From NCBI GenBank assembly GCA_003523545.1, contig DQAM01000084.1, forward strand, positions 1 to 11,233: a stretch of DNA of 11,233 nt, given 5' to 3'. The notes beneath the pieces are model-generated. The model was given only the letters and a program-made list of their open reading frames with translations. It ran no database searches and was not told the origin of the DNA. The stretch's first letter is position 1, and each line of letters opens with the position of its first letter. This stretch comes from Dysgonomonas sp. (GTDB lineage Bacteria; Bacteroidota; Bacteroidia; Bacteroidales; Dysgonomonadaceae). The position numbers were made by a program, and so were the translations under genes. Positions 1 through 6,555 of the stretch are shown in pieces.

Positions 1-76
1 GGCGGAATTGGTAGACGCGCTGGTCTCAAACACCAGTGGATTCATTTCCATGCCGGTTCGATCCCGGCTCTGGGTA
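1..76 (+). tRNA. tRNA-Leu (anticodon CAA), 5' end cut by window edge
   Basis: The D-arm, a 5-bp anticodon stem (20-24 with 32-36) and a 7-base loop at 25-31 are visible; the loop places anticodon CAA at 27-29, which reads UUG leucine codons. The long variable arm with GGA/TCC pairing (37-51) is typical of class II tRNAs such as Leu. The T-arm is GCCGG-TTCGATC-CCGGC (52-68), followed by the 3' acceptor strand (69-75) and discriminator A at 76. About eight 5' bases, including the 5' acceptor strand, lie outside the window. No CCA is encoded. Confidence 0.95.
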
Positions 77-82
77 CTAAGT

Positions 83-118
83 GGGAAAAACTCGAATTAT
101 TTGAGATTTTCCCATTTT
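83..118 (+). terminator. Likely intrinsic terminator after tRNA-Leu
   Basis: GGGAAAA (83-89) pairs with TTTTCCC (107-113). An inner CTC/GAG pair (91-93 with 103-105) is separated from it by an A-A mismatch. The hairpin is followed by ATTTTTATTATTT. It lies seven bases after the tRNA, where the primary transcript should end. Confidence 0.65.
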
Positions 119-171
119 TATTATTTCGAAATTCATTGGTATGCTGATAAATTAAATCTAGAACTTTATTT

Positions 172-189
172 AAGGAATTGGTTCGAGAA
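172..189 (+). repeat. 18-bp direct repeat, left copy
   Basis: This sequence matches 888-905 at 17 of 18 positions (AAGRAATTGGTTCGAGAA). It contains GGTTCGA, the word also present in the T-loop of the neighbouring tRNA-Leu. The two copies bracket the 248-847 gene. This could be an attachment-site scar or target duplication; chance similarity in AT-rich DNA is possible but unlikely at this length. Confidence 0.6.
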
Positions 190-215
190 ATACTTATTTT
201 TCTTCTGAAAAACCT

Positions 216-223
216 TAAATTTG
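216..223 (+). promoter_or_regulatory. Candidate -7 promoter box for the 248-847 gene
   Basis: TAAATTTG matches the Bacteroidota -7 consensus TAnnTTTG exactly. It predicts a transcript start near 230 and a leader of about 18 bases before the ATG at 248. No clear -33 TTTG is seen, only a T-run about 20 bases upstream. Confidence 0.5.
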
Positions 224-247
224 GTTTATCATTAATTATTTAATTAA

Positions 248-847
248 ATGGGTTGGAATACACAAATTAATATTTTAATTGAAGGTTTAGGCTCTGAATA
301 TCTTGAAATAGCTGAGAAAATTTACACAAAAGATGCTATGCATTATTGGGGAAATGGAGTTAACAATATTTTATTCAACAATGATGATTTAAATAAAAAA
401 CTATTCATAACATATTGCAGAAGAAAACATATGCCATATTGGGTTTTAGAGGATATATCTAATATTTATAAGCATGCATATTTTACAATTATAGCAGAAT
501 CTCCTGATTTTCTTGGAGGGCCTTCAGGTATTGCTAAAATTACCAATGGAGAAATTATTGATAGTTATGGCTTTTATGAAAAGCTTCGTTGCGAGATAGT
601 AAGTGATAATCCTAATATTTTTGCTATTGTTAATTGGTTTAATAAAGAAGGTAAAGAAGAGATTCTTAGACAAAAATCTGAATATATTTTGAAACAACCA
701 ATGAAATGGATTAATGAAGATTTTTTTAATAATTTGTTAGATTTTGATGAAAAAGAGACTATAGGATTGAATGAAATTATAATTAAAAGCAAGCAAACAC
801 CTCTTCTTAATTGGGTTGATATATCTTCTAAAATATCTAAGGCTTAG
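248..847 (+). CDS. Hypothetical protein, possible YubB/Api92-like ferredoxin-like fold
   Basis: This is a 199-residue soluble protein that I do not recognise by name. It has no signal peptide or membrane segment and is rich in Asn, Ile and Lys, like the very AT-rich DNA around it. Residues 57-103 have a spacing that vaguely recalls the DUF1281/YubB-Api92 family: a Trp-containing segment (MPYWVLEDIS), then an aromatic strand (HAYFTIIAESPDFLGG), then a short turn ending in NGE. That assignment is a weak inference. The gene stands alone on the plus strand with a good -7 box 25 bases upstream of the start codon, and is bracketed by an 18-bp direct repeat next to a tRNA. This suggests a small acquired insertion. 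Base composition is lower in GC than the minus-strand genes to the right. Confidence 0.7.
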   Translation: MGWNTQINILIEGLGSEYLEIAEKIYTKDAMHYWGNGVNNILFNNDDLNKKLFITYCRRKHMPYWVLEDISNIYKHAYFTIIAESPDFLGGPSGIAKITNGEIIDSYGFYEKLRCEIVSDNPNIFAIVNWFNKEGKEEILRQKSEYILKQPMKWINEDFFNNLLDFDEKETIGLNEIIIKSKQTPLLNWVDISSKISKA

Positions 848-1168
848 GTATCCACTCTCTCAACTCATAAATCAAATCTAAATCTTCAAGAAATTGGTTC
901 GAGAATATAACAGTTAAGGGTACATTTTAAATAAAATCCTAATTGAAAATCAATAATTTAGGCTTATTTTTCTTATATTTTCCCTATGTTTTCGCCAAAC
1001 AAACAAGCAGGTATAATTCGAGAGTTATCTAGATTATGAAAAAAACAAAATCAACAAAGAAGCTATTTAATCAAGGACTGAAAAAGTTCTAAGCATATTC
1101 AAATATTATAAAAATTCCCTTTCAGATTGGTAAGAATTTTCATGATCATTGAATACCAAAAAGATTCT
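848..1168. other. AT-rich intergenic region without a convincing gene
   Basis: This 321-base stretch holds the right copy of the 18-bp repeat (888-905), a related word TAATTCGAGAG near 1015-1025, and an 18-codon open frame at 1036-1092 (MKKTKSTKKLFNQGLKKF) without supporting signals. No clear terminator for either the 248-847 gene or the converging AlkC gene was found. It may be decayed mobile DNA, but nothing proves this. Confidence 0.5.
888..905 (+). repeat. 18-bp direct repeat, right copy
   Basis: This is the partner of the 172-189 repeat, with one difference (A instead of G at the fourth base). It lies 41 bases after the stop of the 248-847 gene, so the two copies enclose that gene and its promoter in about 700 bases. 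Confidence 0.6.
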
Positions 1169-2305
1169 TTATCCGATCAGTTCAAAATCATATTTTTCAA
1201 ATTCATTCCCGTTGATTATTACAGCAACCTGATGAAGTCCGGGGTGAAATTTTCGCGTTGTTACTATATTAAAAGAGTGTTTTCGAATAATTTGTGTTAT
1301 GGAATTCCCGGCGTATTCCTTTTCGCTGATTTTGTGGACTTTCTTTGCAAGTGTACCATTTGCCTTTTGATAATAGATTCCGTATTCGAGCCGTATTTTA
1401 GTTTTGTCGCTGTTATTATTCAAGAGGCTGAAACAAAATTCCAACGAGTTCCCAATTTTAACTTTTGGTGCTGAAATCCGGAAATTCTCAATACAGATAT
1501 TTTCCACTGAACCACAACCGAATAACTCCATTACTTCCGGATTCCCTTGCTTTAATAAGGTTCGACAGCCGTGTTTAATAATCCAATCCACTTCTTTAGA
1601 TTCGCCGTGCCATCTCTTTACCAAATCGATCACTATCTCGGGATTATCTTTTGCAATATCATTCAAATTATTGGCGACGCTCAATCGCACAAATCTTGCA
1701 GGGTCGTTCTTAAGATTTTCCAAAATCGGAATGATCGGAGCAGGATTTTTCTTCAAATTCGGCAAAGCCATCGCCCAAGGAAGGCGTGGACGACAACCTT
1801 CCGATGCAAGGCGTCTTACTCCCCAATGTGGGTGTTTCGACCATACTAACATTTGTTTCATCATTTTGTCCGGATATTTTACGATAAAGGGGTGAGTGAC
1901 AAATTCGCAACTTGTAAACTGAGTGATCCTTTCTATGGCTCTGATAGAGGTTTCGTAATCGTCCAGCCCGTACTGTTCCACATAATTATCTAAAATAGCC
2001 CCGTATTCCAAGGTCAAGCCAAACTTCTTATCGTCTATGATTGAAAAATCAGGATATGTTTTTTCTACATCATCCAGCAGTTCGAGTATTTTAGCGACTG
2101 CTTCTTTGTAATCTGCCGGCAGAAACTTTCTCAGAATTGTTGTAATGTGCGCTATACGTTGTTTATATTCCCTGTTTTCCCATTCGTCATCCATTATTTG
2201 GGAAACAAATCCACGGGCATCAAAGTCAGGAATAACACGTTTCAGGTCTTTCGCAAATCTATCGAGAAACGCTGCATTAAATATGTTCTTAAAGGCTTCT
2301 GCCAT
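1169..2305 (-). CDS. alkC: AlkC-family DNA alkylation repair glycosylase with C-terminal Ig-like domain
   Basis: This 378-residue protein fits the AlkC group (COG4335) of HEAT-like-repeat DNA glycosylases, which remove positively charged alkylated bases such as 3-methyladenine and 3-methylcytosine from DNA. Residues 1-70 are the characteristic N-terminal helical segment (AEAFKNIFNAAFLDRF). Helical repeats run to about residue 265 and include the conserved stretch WSKHPHWGVRRLASEG and the following RLPWA. Residues from about 270 to the end are strand-rich (for example SLEFCFSLLNNNSDKTKI and ending FEKYDFELIG). This matches the immunoglobulin-like extension known in the AlkC-alpha subgroup. It is the last gene of the XRE-GNAT-AlkC cluster, 85 bases after the acetyltransferase stop, so it may be co-transcribed or have its own promoter. 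The start codon is the ATG that gives the family N-terminus. Confidence 0.88.
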   Translation of the reverse strand: MAEAFKNIFNAAFLDRFAKDLKRVIPDFDARGFVSQIMDDEWENREYKQRIAHITTILRKFLPADYKEAVAKILELLDDVEKTYPDFSIIDDKKFGLTLEYGAILDNYVEQYGLDDYETSIRAIERITQFTSCEFVTHPFIVKYPDKMMKQMLVWSKHPHWGVRRLASEGCRPRLPWAMALPNLKKNPAPIIPILENLKNDPARFVRLSVANNLNDIAKDNPEIVIDLVKRWHGESKEVDWIIKHGCRTLLKQGNPEVMELFGCGSVENICIENFRISAPKVKIGNSLEFCFSLLNNNSDKTKIRLEYGIYYQKANGTLAKKVHKISEKEYAGNSITQIIRKHSFNIVTTRKFHPGLHQVAVIINGNEFEKYDFELIG

Positions 2306-2390
2306 ATCTTTTTATCTTTGTGAGATTAGAACACTTTCCAATATCACACTTTATGATTCTGATAATAAACCACTTGCCTACCACAGGCCT

Positions 2391-2834
2391 TTATAATTTC
2401 TTCTTCAGGTAAACCATGTCGATAAGCTGTATTCCGTCTTCAAAGATGGGATGATCGATATTATCGGTAAAAAAATTCCTGACATAATGTGATCTTTCGA
2501 ATCCGTAGCTTTCATAAAAGGATAGTATTGCAGGAATTTCCCCTGTTCCTACTAGCATAGTTTTATAATCGTTTTTGTATAAATCGGAGATGTATTTTAT
2601 AAGTGAACGGGCATATCCTTTCCCCTGGTATTTTTGATAGGTCGCTATGTTTTTCAACTCACAGGTTTCTTCGTCTATTGCCGCGACAACACAAATGGTC
2701 TTAAGATCGTCATCATATAGTGCGAACATGTCGCCGTCAGGAAGATACTTGTCTATCATATCTTCTTGCTCATCTGCCAACAAAAGCAAGTCAAGGTACC
2801 GCTTCTTGTTGTGGGTTATCTTTACTATTCTCAT
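2391..2834 (-). CDS. GNAT-family N-acetyltransferase
   Basis: This 147-residue protein has the GNAT fold pattern and should transfer an acetyl group from acetyl-CoA to an unknown small molecule or protein. The acetyl-CoA pyrophosphate-binding signature appears as [13 protein letters not shown] (67-79, fitting Q/R-x-x-G-x-G/A). It is preceded by the beta-4 strand ELKNIATY. A later strand and the helix around [14 protein letters not shown] (101-114) form the usual motif B. Its ATG directly abuts the TAA of the XRE gene upstream with no gap, which predicts translational coupling. The substrate cannot be inferred. The link to an alkylation-repair gene downstream suggests a stress-response unit, but that is only context. 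Confidence 0.88.
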   Translation of the reverse strand: MRIVKITHNKKRYLDLLLLADEQEDMIDKYLPDGDMFALYDDDLKTICVVAAIDEETCELKNIATYQKYQGKGYARSLIKYISDLYKNDYKTMLVGTGEIPAILSFYESYGFERSHYVRNFFTDNIDHPIFEDGIQLIDMVYLKKKL

Positions 2835-3236
2835 TTATTTCTTATCTTTCAGCACATCGTGCAACAACGAAATAGCCTCGTCTTTTTCTTTCAGCATTCT
2901 CTCATATAATGCGATCTTCTCATCATACAACTGAACAATTTTTTCAATTGGATTGAAAGTATACTGATTAGTAATAGCATTATCCTGCCATGTACCTGAA
3001 AAAATATTTATAGCTGTTCCTTGTTCAAGTTCGGTAATTGCTTCAACCGGTATATCCAATGCTTTAGCAATCTTGTCTAAAATTTCTGCTTCTAATTTTT
3101 CCTTTTTTTCGTATAAAGACAAGGTAGCTTGCGATACTCCGATCTTGTCGGCAAGTACATCCTGATTCATGTTCCTCCACTCTCTCCAACGGCGGACATT
3201 GGCGCCGTGATTATTATTTTTTACTGCTGTATCCAT
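2835..3236 (-). CDS. XRE-family transcriptional regulator with C-terminal coiled coil
   Basis: This is a 133-residue DNA-binding protein. Residues 13-67 form a Cro/C1-type helix-turn-helix: NVRRWREWRNMNQDVLADKI leads into the recognition helix VSQATLSLYE. Residues about 95-130 are charged and heptad-like (EKIVQLYDEKIALYERMLKEKDEA), probably a coiled coil for dimerisation. I chose the ATG at 3236 rather than the TTG at 3263. The TTG lies inside a perfect -7 promoter box (TATTTTTG), so the longer form would begin upstream of the predicted transcript start. The gene leads the cluster with the acetyltransferase and AlkC and probably regulates it and itself. No ligand-binding domain is visible. 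Confidence 0.88.
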   Translation of the reverse strand: MDTAVKNNNHGANVRRWREWRNMNQDVLADKIGVSQATLSLYEKKEKLEAEILDKIAKALDIPVEAITELEQGTAINIFSGTWQDNAITNQYTFNPIEKIVQLYDEKIALYERMLKEKDEAISLLHDVLKDKK

Positions 3237-3260
3237 AATGTAGTTGCGATTCGTTTTATG

Positions 3261-3268
3261 CAAAAATA
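3261..3268 (-). promoter_or_regulatory. -7 promoter box for the XRE-GNAT-AlkC cluster
   Basis: On the minus strand the sequence reads TATTTTTG, a perfect TAnnTTTG. It predicts a transcript start near 3255 and a leader of about 20 bases to the ATG at 3236. It overlaps the alternative TTG start and rules that start out if the promoter is real. Confidence 0.6.
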
Positions 3269-3438
3269 AGAATTTAATACGATTAATATTTGTTTAGCTT
3301 CTTAATATTTTAACAATTAAGTTATTAATAAGATTAATAAGCTTTTTAAACTATTATAAACCTGATTCATAGAATATCGGCAATAACAATATTTTATTTG
3401 TAGTTCTGGATGAAAGGACAAATCTAAAACGTTTAATT

Positions 3439-3831
3439 ATGCATAACCTTGAAATGATGTTCAAATCAAATATACAGGAGGCCTGTAAGGTATTAGGCTC
3501 ATCTCATCAGGAATTGAAAGAGAAATACATGGGTTATCCGGTCTGTCTGATGGAATACTATGAAAAAAAGATATACAGAAGGTCTATTGAAGTACGTTTC
3601 GACAGTATTGCTGTTACTTTCGCGCTGTCGTTCGGTAAAGTTGACCACTGCGATACCGTAATTATATTTTTTGACAACGCAAAAGATGAAGATTTATTCA
3701 TAGATTATCTGAAAGAAAATGCCTCTTACGACTTCCGAAAATGCAGTTGGAAATTACCGGAATGCCATCTCAAAATCAGGTTCTCCCCTACATGCGGAAC
3801 AGCGTTCTACATTTACAAGGAACAGAACTGA
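3439..3831 (+). CDS. Hypothetical small protein, paralogue of the 6515-6916 gene
   Basis: This is a 130-residue soluble protein that I do not recognise. It is clearly related to the product of 6515-6916. Shared blocks include LKEKYMGYPVCLMEYYEK against IKEKYVDYPLCIMDYIEK, RSIEVRFD against KSIEVRFD, a D-N-A/D core within a hydrophobic strand, LKENASYDFRKC against LTEHHDYSFVRS, and CHLKI against CYLKV. Predicted elements are an N-terminal helix, several strands (residues 49-80) and a helix near 85-95. It is transcribed divergently from the XRE gene, across a 200-base AT-rich intergenic region with no perfect TAnnTTTG in its direction. The partner family is unknown to me; an immunity-like or chaperone-like role would be guesswork. 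Confidence 0.8.
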   Translation: MHNLEMMFKSNIQEACKVLGSSHQELKEKYMGYPVCLMEYYEKKIYRRSIEVRFDSIAVTFALSFGKVDHCDTVIIFFDNAKDEDLFIDYLKENASYDFRKCSWKLPECHLKIRFSPTCGTAFYIYKEQN

Positions 3832-3865
3832 CCAAAAGAAAATTAATTAATATTTCGGGCTGAGA

Positions 3866-4255
3866 TTATCTTTCGTAGATTTCTATGGGCAAACGGTCGG
3901 GATCGAATAAGAAAGCAAATTTTTTACCGGTATATTCATCGATTCTCACAGGTTCTACCGGCACACCTTTATCTTTAAGTTCCTGCACGCATTCATCTAC
4001 GCTTTCGACTTCGAAAGCAATATGTCTCAGTCCCGTTGTTTCAGGATTGGTAGATCTTTGCGGAGGATCGGGAAATGAAAACAACTCGATCAGATATTCC
4101 CCATTCAGTGATAAGTCGAGTTTGTACGACTCCCTTTCTTCCCGGTATATTTCATTCTCAATTTTAAATCCCAGAATTTCCGTATAAAAATCTTTCGACT
4201 TTTCATAATCGCGGCAAATAATAGCAACGTGATGTAATCTCTTAAATTGAAGCAT
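3866..4255 (-). CDS. gloA2: YaeR-type VOC superfamily (glyoxalase-like) protein
   Basis: This 129-residue metal-dependent VOC (vicinal oxygen chelate) protein closely follows the YaeR/SMU1112c-type subfamily. It shows HHVAIICRDYEKSKDFYTEILGF at the start (8-30), REERESYKLDL, the strand LIELFSFP, GLRHIAFEVESVDE, and the terminal DPDRLPIEIYE. The usual metal ligands can be placed at H9, E57, H78 and E125. The length is full for one two-module VOC chain, which acts as a dimer. The substrate of this subfamily is not established. It converges with the 3439 gene, leaving only 34 bases between their ends. Confidence 0.9.
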   Translation of the reverse strand: MLQFKRLHHVAIICRDYEKSKDFYTEILGFKIENEIYREERESYKLDLSLNGEYLIELFSFPDPPQRSTNPETTGLRHIAFEVESVDECVQELKDKGVPVEPVRIDEYTGKKFAFLFDPDRLPIEIYER

Positions 4256-4327
4256 TTATATTTTCTGTATTCGATTGATAAAAAAGATGTTCTGACATCC
4301 CACATTCCAGTTAAGATGTCCTTAATG

Positions 4328-4335
4328 CAAAAATA
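4328..4335 (-). promoter_or_regulatory. -7 promoter box for the VOC gene
   Basis: The minus strand reads TATTTTTG, a perfect TAnnTTTG. The predicted start near 4321 gives a leader of about 65 bases. That leader contains a short inverted repeat, GACATC/GATGTC (4315-4320 with 4294-4299), of unknown significance. Confidence 0.55.
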
Positions 4336-4371
4336 ATAATTTAAGGAGATTATATTCATATTTGCACAAGC

Positions 4372-4447
4372 CGTCATTGCGAGCGGGAGCGAAGCAATCC
4401 CTGCCATCAGAAATGATTGCTTCATACATTCTGTCTTCGCAATGACG
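4372..4447. repeat. REP-like dispersed palindromic repeat (CGTCATTGCGA family)
   Basis: This 76-bp element has perfect 11-bp terminal inverted repeats, CGTCATTGCGA (4372-4382) and TCGCAATGACG (4437-4447). A second nested inverted pair is GAAGCAATC (4391-4399) and GATTGCTTC (4415-4423). Repeats with these exact words are common between genes in many unrelated bacteria. It lies downstream of the 4492-5058 gene, where it could also act as a transcript-end hairpin, and upstream of the VOC promoter. Confidence 0.85.
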
Positions 4448-4491
4448 AAAAGATAAAGTATTTGTAAAAAACTATATAATACCTCCGATAA

Positions 4492-5058
4492 TCAGAACGC
4501 TTGTTTTTGTAAACTCTTCCCCCTCTGCATAGCTTTCAAAATATTTCTCCTGACAGTACGGATGGCAGGACATAAATCGCCTTCGATCATTTCAAGGGTG
4601 GTTTTCAGTTCGTGCGTTAATTCGGGTATAGGAAGGCATAATTCGTAAGCTATCTTCATACAGAGAGACTGCACTCCGGGCAATTCCTCTGCAGACAGCA
4701 TCCGTTCGAGGCAGAAATCCAGAAAATCTACCCTCCGGATTTTATCCAGAGGCTGCCTGTAAAGGATATTCAAAAGGGCCCTCCGTTTGCCGCCGTGCCT
4801 GCAAACCATTACTTCGCCGATCAACTGATCCTGCTTGTCATACAGCCACCGGAAATCTTCTCTCGAAAAATGAGTAAAAACCCATGCGGCATGGTATCCG
4901 GCTCTTTCATCTTCGCCGAGTATCAGATCGTAAAGGCTCTGTTTAAGTGCCTCATCCTGCTGTAAGACAACGATCCTGCTGATATCGCCCGCACTGATGC
5001 CCGCAGAAAGTTTCGGCTTGAGATTTTCCCATTCAGATGCTGAGTACTTTTTCTCCAT
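4492..5058 (-). CDS. Hypothetical helical (HEAT-like) protein
   Basis: This 188-residue protein is nearly all helical by sequence, with amphipathic pairs such as DEALKQSLYDLIL and RAGYHAAWVFTHF followed by QLIGEVMVCRHGGKRRALLNIL. That pattern resembles armadillo/HEAT-type repeats. No signal peptide, membrane span or catalytic motif is visible. Its ATG lies inside the end of the DsrE-like gene (26-base overlap in another frame), so the two are co-transcribed and probably translationally coupled. I do not recognise a named family; it may be a scaffold or binding partner of its neighbour. Confidence 0.8.
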   Translation of the reverse strand: MEKKYSASEWENLKPKLSAGISAGDISRIVVLQQDEALKQSLYDLILGEDERAGYHAAWVFTHFSREDFRWLYDKQDQLIGEVMVCRHGGKRRALLNILYRQPLDKIRRVDFLDFCLERMLSAEELPGVQSLCMKIAYELCLPIPELTHELKTTLEMIEGDLCPAIRTVRRNILKAMQRGKSLQKQAF

Positions 5059-5368
5059 TTTGTATGTATTCCGTCATCGGCTGCCCCATATAACGTACAG
5101 TTACACCCAGTTTTTCGATAATCTCGACCACTCCGAAATTGCTGCAGCAGTCGCGGCATGCTTCTACCGTTATTCCGGCATGCAGCATTTCCAGTATTTC
5201 TGTCTGAACCTGTGTATCCGCTCCGGCCAGCTTAACCGATGCACCCCATAATATTACATTTATGCTTTTCCACCAGCCTTTCTTTTTCGAATTTAAGGCA
5301 TACATAGACAACATATTGAATATGGTATCCTTATTGTCCGTTGTCCACAAGATGTTTAGCTTTTCCAT
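5033..5368 (-). CDS. DsrE-family-like protein
   Basis: This 111-residue protein has the alternating strand-helix pattern of the DsrE/DsrF-like fold. A first strand (KLNILWTT) is followed by a helix (TIFNMLSMYALNSKKKGWW), a second strand (SINVILWGASVKLA) and a helix with a Cys cluster at 71, 74 and 75 (VEACRDCC). The C-terminal part has a family-like ending around LGVTVRYMGQPMTEYIQNGEKVL. Some members of the family relay sulfur through a Cys at this position; others have no known role. It is the first gene of a two-gene unit overlapping the helical protein downstream. No perfect TAnnTTTG was found upstream of its start. Confidence 0.75.
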   Translation of the reverse strand: MEKLNILWTTDNKDTIFNMLSMYALNSKKKGWWKSINVILWGASVKLAGADTQVQTEILEMLHAGITVEACRDCCSNFGVVEIIEKLGVTVRYMGQPMTEYIQNGEKVLSI

Positions 5369-5500
5369 TGTCTATCAATTATAAAGAGAAACGATTTATA
5401 ATAGCCCAATGATGTTCCGTAAAAACGAGTTAGAATCATAAAGCTAAATTAGATAAATAAATTCTAATAATAACACCTTCGTTTATAAAACATTATTTAA

Positions 5501-5508
5501 TATATTTG
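5501..5508 (+). promoter_or_regulatory. -7 promoter box for the nuclease-like gene
   Basis: TATATTTG is a perfect TAnnTTTG and is followed by TATC, exactly as at the minus-strand box at 7048-7055. The predicted start near 5515 gives a leader of about 33 bases to the ATG at 5548. Confidence 0.6.
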
Positions 5509-5547
5509 TATCAAAGGCGTTAACCTGCAAAAAACAGCAATACAGAC

Positions 5548-6294
5548 ATGAAACTAACATTTGTTTATCCGAACATATATAGAATCAACAAACGTCGTGA
5601 TTTTTCGGGCATATGCATACAGAGAAAGATGCTCGATGATGTATTCGGGTTTGCGTATGATATGTGCTTCGGGGACGGACACCACAGAGGGTATCGGACC
5701 GGCGGTCAATACAGCAGGAAAAAAGGAGAGCTGTTCTGTAATACATTTCAGGGAAAGCTTGCGGAAGTTATGGTACATAGTGTTCTCACTACAGCCGGCA
5801 TAACGTGCAATGAGCCCGATTTTGGGATCTATGGAGAAGGCATCTGGGATGACTCGGACATCGAAGCAAACGGTAAAAAAATCAGCATAAAATCTGCCGC
5901 ATTCTTTTCAAACCTTCTTTTGCTGGAGACTAAGGATTGGGATGATACGGGCAGATATATTCCAAATATAGGAAAGGGTTCAACCGAGATATATGATTAT
6001 TTTGTACTGGTAAGAATAAGTCCCGATATAAAAAAGCTGTTTAGAGATAAGAGAATGCTTTTCTCGAATGAGATACCTAAAGGCACCATCCAGGACCTTA
6101 TCCATGAACAATCGTGGATGTATGATATTGCAGGGTATATCAACAATGACGTGCTTAGGGATATTATTAGAGAAAAATGTATTCTGCCCCAAAATGCCTT
6201 GCTGAATGGATCTACAAAAATGGATGCTGAAAATTATTATATTCAAAGCGGATATATGAATCCGGTAGAAGAACTGATCGCTGCTTTAATATAA
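5548..6294 (+). CDS. Orphan PD-(D/E)XK nuclease-like (restriction endonuclease-like) protein
   Basis: This 248-residue protein has a central segment resembling a PD-(D/E)XK nuclease core. A helix with FQGKLAEVMVHSVLTTAG (67-84) offers E73 as the first acidic residue. The next strands are PDFGIYGEG and WDDSDIEANGKKISIKSA (100-117), with D104 and K115 placed like the catalytic Asp and Lys. The position of the usual second acidic residue is Ser113 (SIK instead of D/ExK), so either it is a variant active site or E106 substitutes. No methyltransferase, specificity subunit or toxin partner lies next to it, so it is an orphan if it is a nuclease. It has a strong own promoter. Alternative: an unrelated alpha/beta protein. 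Confidence 0.6.
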   Translation: MKLTFVYPNIYRINKRRDFSGICIQRKMLDDVFGFAYDMCFGDGHHRGYRTGGQYSRKKGELFCNTFQGKLAEVMVHSVLTTAGITCNEPDFGIYGEGIWDDSDIEANGKKISIKSAAFFSNLLLLETKDWDDTGRYIPNIGKGSTEIYDYFVLVRISPDIKKLFRDKRMLFSNEIPKGTIQDLIHEQSWMYDIAGYINNDVLRDIIREKCILPQNALLNGSTKMDAENYYIQSGYMNPVEELIAALI

Positions 6295-6344
6295 ATCCTG
6301 CCCGGCTGCTTTCCATTCATTTATTTAATCCTTTTATGGGTAAA

Positions 6345-6414
6345 GTTATTCTATAATATCGGCAGCAACGCCCCAAACCAAGTGCACCTTCCTGCCGAAA
6401 TAGAATTTAATAAC
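6345..6414. repeat. Long imperfect inverted repeat downstream of the nuclease-like gene
   Basis: Outer arms GTTATTCTAT (6345-6354) and ATAGAAT...ATAAC (6400-6414) and inner arms TCGGCAG (6359-6365) and CTGCCGA (6392-6398) enclose a 26-base loop. It may be a structured transcript end or a remnant of a palindromic repeat. The minus-strand open frame described at 6346-6555 crosses the same bases. Confidence 0.4.
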
Positions 6415-6555
6415 CAGATGTTTTCTATGACGGCCTATTGATTGATAACAAAATGCATCTCCAAAAACCCAGGCAGAACTCCATAAAATTCCGCCTGATT
6501 TTTCAACTTTTATATCAGTAAAACACCAAGCAAATATTGCTTCTCTGCTCTTTCA
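6346..6555 (-). pseudogene. Possible gene remnant (open frame without start codon)
   Basis: A minus-strand frame is open for about 69 codons, from just after an in-frame TGA near 6556 to the TAA at 6346-6348. It encodes a plausible-looking peptide with segments ILWSSAWVFGDAFCYQS, GRHRKHLVIKFYFGRKVHL and VWGVAADIIE. It contains no Met and overlaps the 3' end of the 6515-6916 gene in another frame, so it could be the displaced tail of that gene after a frameshift or a fragment of another gene. An open frame of this length is also possible by chance, and a shorter plus-strand frame covers part of the same DNA. Confidence 0.22.
6470..6504. terminator. Probable bidirectional terminator between convergent genes
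   Basis: CAGGC-A-GAA (6470-6478) pairs with TTC-C-GCCTG (6489-6497) with one A-C mismatch. The stem is followed by ATTTTTC on the plus strand. On the minus strand it is followed by GGTTTTTGG. It sits between the converging 5548-6294 and 6515-6916 genes. Confidence 0.5.

Noticed and set aside
8..208. 66-codon open frame over the tRNA
   Set aside because: It overlaps the tRNA-Leu and its terminator and has no protein-like features.
1036..1092. 18-codon basic peptide frame MKKTKSTKKLFNQGLKKF
   Set aside because: It has no promoter or ribosome-binding support and can arise by chance in A-rich DNA.
1404..1895. 163-codon open frame antisense to alkC
   Set aside because: The minus-strand AlkC product is a clear family member; the antisense frame is a shadow of its codon pattern.
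3237..3263. TTG start giving a 142-residue XRE protein
   Set aside because: The TTG is part of the perfect -7 box, so the transcript would begin downstream of it; the ATG at 3236 fits better.
4105..4425. 106-codon minus-strand frame over the VOC start and the REP-like repeat
   Set aside because: It overlaps the VOC gene in another frame and runs through a non-coding repeat.
6345..6440. Plus-strand frame around 6350-6440 as a small gene
   Set aside because: It is short, lacks a start codon with context and overlaps the inverted repeat; the minus-strand frame there is longer, though also uncertain.
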